A stretch of DNA of 16,197 nucleotides, from assembly GCA_016784945.1 (NCBI GenBank), contig JADHTP010000036.1, positions 1 through 16,197 on the forward strand, written 5' to 3'. Position 1 is the first letter of the stretch. Each line of letters opens with the position of its first letter. Positions 1 to 6,675 of the stretch are shown one piece after another. The position numbers were made by a program, and so were the translations under genes. This DNA is from Deltaproteobacteria bacterium. Its GTDB lineage: Bacteria; Myxococcota_A; UBA9042; DTJE01. The notes beneath the pieces are model-generated. The model worked only from the letters and a program-made list of their open reading frames with translations. It made no database searches and was not told where the DNA came from.

Positions 1-336
1 AACCCGCCGCAGAAACTCCTGGATGGGTCGGATGTCGCCATGGCTCACCACTGATAGCCATCGACAGGCAAAGCCACTGTCGGAATCCTCGGACCCGCGC
101 GTGATCCGGACCACCTCGACCTCGGCGTCCAGGGGATAGACCCATTCCTTTCCCTCCCGGAAGGACACCAGTTCCAGTCGGAGCCAGAGCACATCCCCTT
201 CGGGGACGCCGGGTTCACCCATCAGATAGGTGCCTCCCGCAGATATGTCAGTGGTCTCGTAGACACCGTCACCGTCCTGGCCCAGTGGATGGGCCTTCAT
301 GGTGAAGGGAAATCGAGGGTCGATTCGTTTTTCCAT
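1..336 (-). CDS. PilZ-domain protein, C-terminal end cut by the window edge
   Basis: My own reading of the minus strand gives an open frame of 112 codons starting at ATG 334-336 and running off the left edge without a stop. The protein begins MEKRIDPRFPF and carries the two c-di-GMP-binding signatures of PilZ domains: RxxxR at residues 4-8 (RIDPR) and D/NxSxxG at residues 30-35 (DISAGG). After these comes a beta-rich stretch with a conserved-looking GxxFxxxW-like segment (SGFACRWLSV). A single-domain PilZ protein of about 110-120 residues is usual, so only a few residues are probably missing. By family knowledge it would bind cyclic di-GMP and act as a cytoplasmic effector on motility, surface polymer synthesis or signalling; the target cannot be read from this sequence. 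A GAGGTG ribosome-binding-like motif lies about 12 bases before the start. It faces away from the palindromic element at 421-586. Confidence 0.85.
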   Translation of the reverse strand, partial: MEKRIDPRFPFTMKAHPLGQDGDGVYETTDISAGGTYLMGEPGVPEGDVLWLRLELVSFREGKEWVYPLDAEVEVVRITRGSEDSDSGFACRWLSVVSHGDIRPIQEFLRRV

Positions 337-420
337 TCCCACGGGTGCACCTCGCGGACACGAGTCTACAACAAGAGTCGGGATCAAGGCTAGGGGTCGG
401 GGGCAGGCCTAGGTTCTGTC

Positions 421-586
421 CAACAATCCGGATCGAAGCGAGCCGGAGGCGATCCGCGATGCCGGGATGGAGACGGCCGGGTTGTGGACCGAAGGCGTAG
501 CTGGAACCTACGGTGAGGTCCGCGTTCCGGTCGGCGACGCAGTCGGCGCGTGGAGCGGCCCGGCGCAGCCGATTCGGAATTGATGG
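421..586. repeat. Large imperfect palindromic element, copy 1
   Basis: The gap between the PilZ gene and the UPF0210 gene is filled by a dyad-symmetric element centred near 503.5. Matching arms, outermost to innermost: 421-435 (CAACAATCCGGATCG) with 570-585 (CGATTCGGAATTGATG), CCGG 477-480 with 527-530, GGACC 486-490 with GGTCC 517-521, and CGTAG 496-500 with CTACG 508-512. All share the same centre, so this is one structure rather than several chance hairpins. A smaller internal hairpin pairs GGATCG 430-435 with CGATCC 450-455. The core (GAAGGCGTAGCTGGA) resembles that of the element at 4756-4930. It sits just after the UPF0210 stop and could act as a transcript end or a mobile palindrome. 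No ORF was found in it. Confidence 0.6.
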
Positions 587-594
587 ACTTTAGC

Positions 595-1968
595 CTAGTT
601 GCGGAGGCCGGTCAGGGGTGCGGGAATGCGGCCGCCAAGACGAATGAAGCCGGACACGTCGAAGTCCTTCACGTCCATGACGATGAGTTCGCCCAGGAGG
701 CCGCCCAGGTCAACCGTGTCGCCCGCCTCGAAACCCGGAACCGGAAGTAGACGGACTGCCGTGGTCTTGTGGTTCACCACGCCGATGGCCATTTCGTCGG
801 CAATGATGGCCGCGATGGTTTCCGGGGGCGTGGCGCCGGGTACCGCCACCATGTCCAGGCCCACGGAACAGATGGAGGTGAGTGCCTCCAGCTTGTCCAG
901 GGTCATGGCCCCCAGCCGGACCGCGTCCACCATGCCTGCGTCTTCGCTCACCGGAATGAAGGCGCCGGACAGGCCGCCCACGGAAGACGAAGCCATGACA
1001 CCGCCCTTCTTGACCGCATCGGTCAGAAGGAACAGCGCCGCAGTGGAACCGGGCGCGCCGGTCCGCTCGATGCCCATGGCCTCCAGGATGTTGGCGACCG
1101 AGTCACCCTTGGCCGGCGTAGGCGCCAGGGACAGGTCCACCACTCCGAACTGGACCGGGGGACCGAGCCGCGCCACCACCTCCCGTCCGATCAGTTCGCC
1201 CGCCCGGGTGATCTTGAAGGCCATCCGCTTGATGGTCTCCGTGAGGATGGAGAAGTCCATTCGACCTTCCAGGCGCCTCTGTCTCTCGATGGCCGCCAGC
1301 ACCACGCCGGGCCCGGAGACGCCCACGTTGATCACCACGTCCGGTTCGCCCACGCCGTGCATGGCGCCGGCAATGAAGGGGTTGTCCTCCGGGGCGTTGG
1401 CGAAGACCACCAGCCGGGCGCATCCCGACGCGTGGTCCGTGGCGTGCCCCACCTCCGATATTACGCGGCCCATGACCGCCGTGGCCTCCATGTTGATGCC
1501 GGCGCGGCTGGAAGCCAGGTTCATAGAAGCGCAGACGCGCTCGTTCACCGACAGGACCTCGGGAAGTGACCGCATGAGGATGGCGTCCCCGGGAGTCGCC
1601 CCCTTGTGGACCAGGGCCGAATAGCCCGCGATGTAGTCCACCCCCACTTCCTTTGCGGCCCTTTCCATGGCCGCGGCGGCGGCAGTATAGGCCGCGGGAA
1701 CAGCCCCTTCGAGCACCAGTGCCATGGGGGTGACCGACACCCGCTTGTTCACGATGGGGATGCCGTAGGTTTCTTCGATTTCGGCGGCGGCGGTCCGGAG
1801 TCGACCGGCATTGTCCACCACCCGGGCATAGATGTAGTCCGCCACCGCCTCCGGTTCCTTGGAGGGGCATCCCAGCATGTTGATGCCCATGGTGACGGTG
1901 CGGATGTCGAGGTGCTCTCCCTCGATCATCCGCAGGGTTTCCTTGACTTCTTCCGGCTTGTACAACAT
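595..1968 (-). CDS. UPF0210 / DUF711 family protein (annotated in databases as PFL family protein)
   Basis: A 457-residue protein, matching the usual family length of about 450. The start MLYKPEEVKETLRMIEGEHLDIRTVTMGINMLGC and the glycine-rich core GAMHGVGEPDVVINVGVSGPGVV are typical of UPF0210. There is no signal peptide or membrane segment, so it should be cytoplasmic. The family is structurally characterised but has no established reaction. The 'PFL' name comes from fold resemblance to pyruvate formate-lyase; I see no glycyl-radical motif near the C-terminus (…RIPAPLTGLRN), so radical chemistry is not supported. In many genomes the gene sits next to a small ACT protein of UPF0237, and the same pairing holds here: the upstream gene on the same strand ends in a UPF0237-type ACT domain. 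174 bases, including a dispersed repeat, separate the two. The start is ATG 1966-1968, with only a weak ribosome-binding site. The stop is TAG. Confidence 0.9.
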   Translation of the reverse strand: MLYKPEEVKETLRMIEGEHLDIRTVTMGINMLGCPSKEPEAVADYIYARVVDNAGRLRTAAAEIEETYGIPIVNKRVSVTPMALVLEGAVPAAYTAAAAAMERAAKEVGVDYIAGYSALVHKGATPGDAILMRSLPEVLSVNERVCASMNLASSRAGINMEATAVMGRVISEVGHATDHASGCARLVVFANAPEDNPFIAGAMHGVGEPDVVINVGVSGPGVVLAAIERQRRLEGRMDFSILTETIKRMAFKITRAGELIGREVVARLGPPVQFGVVDLSLAPTPAKGDSVANILEAMGIERTGAPGSTAALFLLTDAVKKGGVMASSSVGGLSGAFIPVSEDAGMVDAVRLGAMTLDKLEALTSICSVGLDMVAVPGATPPETIAAIIADEMAIGVVNHKTTAVRLLPVPGFEAGDTVDLGGLLGELIVMDVKDFDVSGFIRLGGRIPAPLTGLRN

Positions 1969-2058
1969 CAGTCAGCCTGACCAGACACTTGGTAAAGGGA
2001 ACGGTGACATTTTCCATCCGGTGAAGCGAACGCAGTGAATCACATCATCATGGCTCCC

Positions 2059-2140
2059 GGCGACTCTTATCAGGGGGGCGCGGCTCGACCCCCTCCCTCA
2101 TCCTCGCCTTCGGCTTCCTGTGGGGTCCCACCCCCCTTGC
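2059..2140 (-). repeat. GC-rich dispersed repeat, copy A
   Basis: Read on the minus strand it begins GCAAGGGGGGTGGG, contains a short GCC-GAA-GGC hairpin, and ends GGGAGGGGGTCGAGCCGCG followed by CCCCCC and a GTCGCC tail. The plus-strand sequence at 12482-12579 has the same start, the same G-rich/C-rich end and a similar tail (AATCGCC); the middles differ in length and sequence. The G-run and C-run at the end can fold into a stem. It starts 3 bases after the stop of the ACT-domain gene and lies in the gap before the UPF0210 gene. Confidence 0.6.
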
Positions 2141-2142
2141 GG

Positions 2143-2772
2143 TCAGACCCGGTGCATGGCCCGGAGGATGGCCTCGTGGAAAACCACGACCTCCGAGCCC
2201 GCATCCCGTCCCGATTCCTCCACCCGGTCCTTGAAGGCCTTGAAAGTCAGTTGGCAGGTCTCGGTCTCCAGGTTCACCACGAAAATCATGGAAAAGAAAT
2301 CGGAAATGATGGTCTGGCTGATGTCCTGGATGTCGGCCCCGCACTCGGAAATGGAGGTGGTGAGTGCCGCGGCGACGCCCGGCTTGTTCAGTCCCGTGGC
2401 CACCACCACCGCCCGGGCCGGTTCCTCGGCCCGAGCCCCGTCCAGGGCCGCGGCCGTCCCGCCCTCCGCCAGGGGAGAATACGAGGGGATGACCGCCTCG
2501 CCGGGGCCCGGCAACTCGGAGATCGCCCGCACCACCTCTTCGGTCACTTCCTGGATGAGCGCCGTGTTCGACGGTCCCTTGAGCCCGCTGTCGGGGTCCC
2601 GGGGGATGTCTTCCGAGGAAGGCACCGTGCCCCCGCCATAGACGAGGCGGATGCCGTTTCGGGAGGCGTGCTCCCGTGCCAGCGGCGTCACTATCATGCC
2701 GCGAAGGACCTCCACCACGCCGTCTTGGGCCATGGACTCCACGTCGCTTTCAGTGATGATCTTCTTGCTCAC
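2143..2772 (-). CDS. ACT-domain protein (UPF0237-like) with EutQ/EutT-like N-terminal segment
   Basis: A 209-residue soluble protein with two parts. Residues 1-48 (MSKKIITESDV…IVTPLAREHASRNGIRLVYGG) resemble the short N-terminal segment of microcompartment-associated proteins such as EutQ and EutT, with an 'IIT-x-x-DV … ITPxARE' pattern. Residues about 119-209 are an ACT domain of the UPF0237 type: LNKPGVAAAL, then ADIQDISQTIISDFFSMIF, and the family's characteristic end 'AILRAMHRV' (usual form IFNAMHRI). A variable linker joins them. ACT domains usually bind small ligands, often amino acids, and regulate a partner; UPF0237 proteins commonly neighbour UPF0210 proteins, as here. The GTG start (2770-2772) overlaps the stop of the EutN-like gene by 4 bases, implying coupled translation. 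Ordinary UPF0237 proteins are about 90 residues, so the N-terminal extension is unusual. The domain calls are firm for ACT and moderate for the N-terminal segment. Confidence 0.8.
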   Translation of the reverse strand: MSKKIITESDVESMAQDGVVEVLRGMIVTPLAREHASRNGIRLVYGGGTVPSSEDIPRDPDSGLKGPSNTALIQEVTEEVVRAISELPGPGEAVIPSYSPLAEGGTAAALDGARAEEPARAVVVATGLNKPGVAAALTTSISECGADIQDISQTIISDFFSMIFVVNLETETCQLTFKAFKDRVEESGRDAGSEVVVFHEAILRAMHRV

Positions 2773-3113
2773 GTAGCCGGAGCCTCCGCCTGGTACCTGT
2801 CGATTATGGCCACCACGGCCGCGTCCACTGGGAAATGGGGCGCCTCGCCCGCGGGCAGGTCATGCTCGATTCCCACCCTTGCCGCGTGTCCGTAGGCCAC
2901 CACCACGTCTTCACCGGGGCCGGCACCCAGAACGTCCGCGGCCACCACCCCGTCGTGCAGTCCCGCCGGGGGAATGCCCTCGTCGGCGACGGCGCCTCCG
3001 GATCGGATCAGGTCGTCCAGGTGATAGGGCCGGACCAGCAGGAGCCGAAGACCCTTCAGGCCCTCCCATTTCACGGAGGACCACACGGTACCAACTACCC
3101 TTGCCATGAACAT
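2769..3113 (-). CDS. EutN/CcmL-like bacterial microcompartment vertex protein
   Basis: With the start chosen here the protein is 114 residues. It opens MFMARVVGTVWSSVKWEGLKG and continues LRLLLVRPY, then VAADVLGAGPGEDVVVAYGHAAR and FPVDAAVVAIID. These match the EutN/CcmL family pattern (xLARVVGxVVxTxKxxxLxGxKLLxVxP … DxVGAGxGExVLVxxGSSAR … VDAAIVGIVD). Members form pentamers that cap the vertices of microcompartment shells. It is a little longer than the typical 85-100 residues, owing to an insert after the first strand pair (about residues 30-48). ATG 3111-3113 is preferred because GAGG lies about 9 bases upstream; an in-frame ATG at 3156-3158 lacks such a site. The stop overlaps the GTG of the ACT gene. 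No hexameric shell gene or obvious signature enzyme is visible. A perfect TTGACA lies at the preceding gene's stop, but no good -10 follows at the proper distance. Confidence 0.82.
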   Translation of the reverse strand: MFMARVVGTVWSSVKWEGLKGLRLLLVRPYHLDDLIRSGGAVADEGIPPAGLHDGVVAADVLGAGPGEDVVVAYGHAARVGIEHDLPAGEAPHFPVDAAVVAIIDRYQAEAPAT

Positions 3114-3174
3114 CGGAACAGACCTCGATCCGGTTGCAACCGAACCGGAATCTCCCATGAATCACGCGAACGTG

Positions 3175-4644
3175 TCAATCGTAGTAGAACATGGCCATGC
3201 GGTCGAAGGTCACCGCACCCAGGGTGGACACGAGGAACGAGGCCACGGCCGCCGCCAGGAACAGGCGGTTGAAGGGACGGGCGCAGACCGCGAGCAATAC
3301 GAAGAGATAGGGAAGATAATCCAGTGCGAACCGGTACCCGAACTGGGCCCAACCCGTGTTCTGGTAGAAGAGGCTCGGCAGGGCCACGATCACCGCCGTG
3401 ACCGCCACGTTCCGGGCAAAGGCGGACCATTCTTTCGGCCAGAAGACAAACAGCAGCACCGGCGTGCACCAGAACAGGCCAAGACCGTGCCGCGTGATGT
3501 GAATGAAGGGACGGAACCCGTCGATGACGGGGGGATTGGTGAGCACCGCCGCGAGGTTATTCTTCAGGAACCAGAAGGAAAACAGGCCGTGGTCGCGGAT
3601 GGAGGCGCGCGTGCCGTTGGCCAGGAACTTGTGGCCGAATTCGAAGGGGTCGTCGAAGCGGGCGTAGTTGTAGGCCATGAGGGTGAAACCCACGGCCAGG
3701 ATGGGCGCCGCGAACAGGGATCCCTTGCGGAAAACCGTGCCCCAGCCGGGCCAAATCATGCGGTCGCCCACCCGGAACATCTCCAGCGCGAAGAAGGCGA
3801 AGGCAAAGGCGATGGGCGTGCGCGTGGCCATGCCCAGGGCCAACATGAGGCCCGCCCAGAACGGGTGGCGCGCGCCCACGGCCAGCATCACGTACAGCAC
3901 GTGGAGCGTGATGCCCAGGATGAGGGCCGTGAACCAGACCTCCCCCCGGATGGCGGAAAAGAAATTGACCGTGCCGAAGGTGAACAGGAGGGTCAGCAGC
4001 AGGTTCTCCCTGGGACTCCGGCTCGACAGCCCCCGGGTCCGCAGAAGCTCCAGGAGCAGGAACAGCAGTACCGCGTTCATGGCGGCGTTGATCACGGTGA
4101 ACAGGACGTCGTTGGTGTCGTAGCCGAACACCAGGTACAGGGGCGTCATGGCCACGGCCGGAAACGGCGGAAACGATACGAAGTGCCTTTTCCTGTCGCA
4201 CTTCCGACCGGGCGCCTCGCATCCCTTCTTGATGTCCAGGGAAGAGTCGATGATCATCTCGGACCCGTCGAAGGTCCGAAAACGCTTCCTGGCGTCACCC
4301 TGCTGGTCGGACCAGGGAAAGACACCCTTGACCTCGGTTCCGTCCGTCAGGGTGATTTCGCGGATGGTGGCCCAGTCGTTCCAGCCCACGGCCTTGCCGT
4401 CGCCACCGGTGAGATGCCGGTTGATGGCGTCCTGGTAGCCCCGGGGATCCCCGGGACGGGCCTTGAGGCCCTTGTGCCGGTTGGGGCTGTCGGTGTCCAG
4501 CCGGCCTTCCAGGAGCGAGTGGGCGAGATCCAGGAAATGGAAGTGGGGCGAAGGCGCCAGGACCCGGTCCCAGGAAAACAGGGCCAGGACGCAGGCACTC
4601 GCGGCGAAGAGAATCAGCAGGGTTCGCCAACGACTGCTCTGCAT
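3175..4644 (-). CDS. Multi-pass membrane protein, GT-C glycosyltransferase-like, function unknown
   Basis: A 489-residue integral membrane protein. Hydrophobic stretches include residues about 7-24 (LLILFAASACVLALFSW), then several in the second half such as VLFTVINAAMNAVLLFLLLEL, ALILGITLHVLYVMLAV, GSLFAAPILAVGFTLMAYNY, GLFWCTPVLLFVFW, VAVTAVIVALPSLFY and LFLAAAVASFLVSTLGAV. The segment after the first helix (SPHFHFLDLAHSLLEGRLD) and the general layout resemble GT-C-fold lipid-linked sugar transferases or their uncharacterised relatives, but I cannot name a family with certainty and no clear catalytic motif was identified. ATG 4642-4644 has GAGGTG about 8 bases upstream, which favours it over the longer in-frame start at 4731, whose extra 29 residues look non-coding. 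The stop TGA sits 61 bases before the EutN-like start, so the two could be co-transcribed. No functional link between them is evident. Confidence 0.7.
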   Translation of the reverse strand: MQSSRWRTLLILFAASACVLALFSWDRVLAPSPHFHFLDLAHSLLEGRLDTDSPNRHKGLKARPGDPRGYQDAINRHLTGGDGKAVGWNDWATIREITLTDGTEVKGVFPWSDQQGDARKRFRTFDGSEMIIDSSLDIKKGCEAPGRKCDRKRHFVSFPPFPAVAMTPLYLVFGYDTNDVLFTVINAAMNAVLLFLLLELLRTRGLSSRSPRENLLLTLLFTFGTVNFFSAIRGEVWFTALILGITLHVLYVMLAVGARHPFWAGLMLALGMATRTPIAFAFAFFALEMFRVGDRMIWPGWGTVFRKGSLFAAPILAVGFTLMAYNYARFDDPFEFGHKFLANGTRASIRDHGLFSFWFLKNNLAAVLTNPPVIDGFRPFIHITRHGLGLFWCTPVLLFVFWPKEWSAFARNVAVTAVIVALPSLFYQNTGWAQFGYRFALDYLPYLFVLLAVCARPFNRLFLAAAVASFLVSTLGAVTFDRMAMFYYD

Positions 4645-4755
4645 GGAAGGGCACCTCGCGCAAGGGACCGAAAACCGCGAGGATGATAGAGGACTCGGCC
4701 GCCAATCGTCAAACCCGCGGCACGGGGCCACCGGTGACCCCGGACGGCGATCAAC

Positions 4756-4930
4756 CCCAAATCCACCGTCAAATCTGCGTCAGAGACAGCGGACACGAGT
4801 GCTTTGGCAAGGCAACAAGCCGATTTGGTCGCAGGCGTACTGGATGTACGTCGAGCACCAAATAAGTGAAGATAACGCAGCCAAAGTGCCATAGCCGTCG
4901 TCGAATCGCGATGCAGGCGGTGAATTTGGG
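4756..4930. repeat. Large imperfect palindromic element with terminal inverted repeats, copy 2
   Basis: About 175 bp with dyad symmetry centred near 4843. The termini CCCAAATCCACCG (4756-4768) and CGGTGAATTTGGG (4918-4930) are inverted repeats matching at 12 of 13 positions. Further pairs share the same centre: GTGCTTTGGC 4799-4808 with GCCAAAGTGC 4880-4889, ATTTGGT 4823-4829 with ACCAAAT 4857-4863, and GCGTAC 4835-4840 with GTACGT 4846-4851. It occupies most of the 358-bp gap between the membrane-protein gene and ftsE, which holds no convincing gene. A heptamer array follows immediately at 4931. The core (GCAGGCGTACTGGA) resembles the core of the element at 421-586. It has the form of a MITE or REP-like palindrome; an RNA hairpin function is also possible. 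Confidence 0.65.
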
Positions 4931-4958
4931 TCAACGATCAACGATTTACGATCAACGC
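4931..4958. repeat. Heptamer tandem array (4 units)
   Basis: Four consecutive 7-bp units: TCAACGA, TCAACGA, TTTACGA, TCAACGC. The reverse complement fits the pattern NNATCGN (TGATCGT, AAATCGT), the same pattern as the longer array at 12361-12451. One matching GATCAAC unit also lies on the other side of the palindrome at 4749-4755. Confidence 0.7.
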
Positions 4959-4973
4959 TCCCTGGGCTATCCT
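4945..4973 (+). promoter_or_regulatory. Possible sigma70-type promoter for ftsE operon
   Basis: TTTACG (4945-4950, 4 of 6 to TTGACA), a 17-bp spacer, then TATCCT (4968-4973, 4 of 6 to TATAAT). A start of transcription near 4980 would give a leader of about 23 bases before the ftsE ATG. The -35 element would be provided by the divergent third unit of the heptamer array. Consensus match only; unsupported by other evidence. Confidence 0.35.
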
Positions 4974-5002
4974 ACGGCAGCACCAAGAAGGACCTCCCTG
5001 CC

Positions 5003-5694
<692 letters not shown>

Positions 5695-5698
<4 letters not shown>

Positions 5699-6675
5699 AC
5701 GAGCAGGAACAACCTGCCAGGGACCCGGATCGCCCCGAGGCGCCAGCGTCCCAGCCCGCTTCACCCCCATCGGGGTTGGCAATCGTCCGGAGGGCGATCC
5801 ACCTCCTTTCCGAGGGAGTGCGCGGACTCCTGATCTCGCCGGGCCAGGTGCTGGCCTGTGTCGCCTCCCTGGCCGTGGCCACGTGCCTCGTGACCCTGTT
5901 CGGTTCCTTCGGTTCCACGGCCGTGGACATGCTGGAAAGAGCGGGACATCGCGCCCGGGTCATCATCTACCTGAAGGAACGGGTCTCGTCGGAACAGGTC
6001 AGTGAACTCCTGAAGGAGATCGGGAAACGACCGGACGTGGAATTCGCGAATTACCTCAGCGCGGAAGAGGACCGGGCGCGCAACGCGGCCCTTCTGCCCC
6101 CGGACCTGGCTTCTTCCCTGCCCCCCGCGACCATTCCAGGCCAGCACTGCATCGAAGCCGGTTTCGGTGATTCGACCGAAAGAATCCCCGACGTGGTCGG
6201 TCTCACGTCCTTCCTCCGGGACCTGGAGGAAGTGGAGGTGGTGGCCGAACCCCCGGTGGGGGCGGCGCGTATCCGGGCCGCTTCAGCCGCCGTCCGGTTC
6301 GGACGTCTGGCCCTGTCCGTTCTCGCCGCCCTCCTGGTCGTCAGCACCCTGTTCTTCGTGGTCGGCACCCTCACCCGGACCATGGAGCGACGGCGCGAGG
6401 AGATGAGCATCCTGCGTCTCATCGGCGCCACGGACGCCTTTCTGAAGACTCCGCTTTACATCCAGGGGATCCTGCAGGGAGCCGCCGGCGTCCTGATCGG
6501 GGCCTCCCTGGGACGGTTCGCCATATCAGCGGCCAACACGTGGCTGGCAACGGAACTGGCCGTGGCCATCAGCCTGCCCACCGGCGAAGACATGCTGGTT
6601 CCGTTTTCCCTTCTGGCAGGGGCCGTCATCGGGACCCTCGGCGCCTTCATTGCTACTTCCCGGAGACTTCCGTGA
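5695..6675 (+). CDS. ftsX: Cell division membrane protein FtsX
   Basis: A 326-residue membrane protein. The first 45 residues are a hydrophilic, Pro/Ala-rich cytoplasmic tail. TM1 follows (GQVLACVASLAVATCLVTLFGSF, about 50-72), then a periplasmic domain of some 130 residues beginning RVIIYLKERVSSEQVSELLKEI, which is the FtsX extracellular-loop signature, and three further helices near 205-227, 258-280 and 300-322. The cytoplasmic loop between TM2 and TM3 contains MERRREEMSILRLIGATDAFLKTPLYIQG, matching the family (ERRxEIxIxxLVGATxxFIRxPF). It transmits FtsE ATPase cycles to a periplasmic partner. That partner is very likely the EnvC-like protein encoded next, whose GTG start overlaps the ftsX stop by 4 bases. 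It overlaps ftsE by 4 bases as well, so the three are translationally coupled. Confidence 0.95.

Noticed and set aside
595..1968. Glycyl-radical enzyme role for the 'PFL family' protein, which would fit a microcompartment
   Set aside because: No RVxG-type glycyl-radical motif near the C-terminus and no activase gene nearby; the name reflects fold similarity only.
3114..3158. Longer start for the EutN-like protein at 3158
   Set aside because: The additional 15 residues do not match the family and the ATG has no ribosome-binding site, unlike that at 3113.
3106..4686. A 526-codon plus-strand frame opposite the membrane protein
   Set aside because: Low-complexity His/Gln/Gly-rich translation with no domain, no convincing start, and full overlap with a frame having clear membrane helices and a ribosome-binding site.
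4683..4934. Short open frames within the gap before ftsE
   Set aside because: They run through the palindromic element and show no protein-like conservation pattern or ribosome-binding site.
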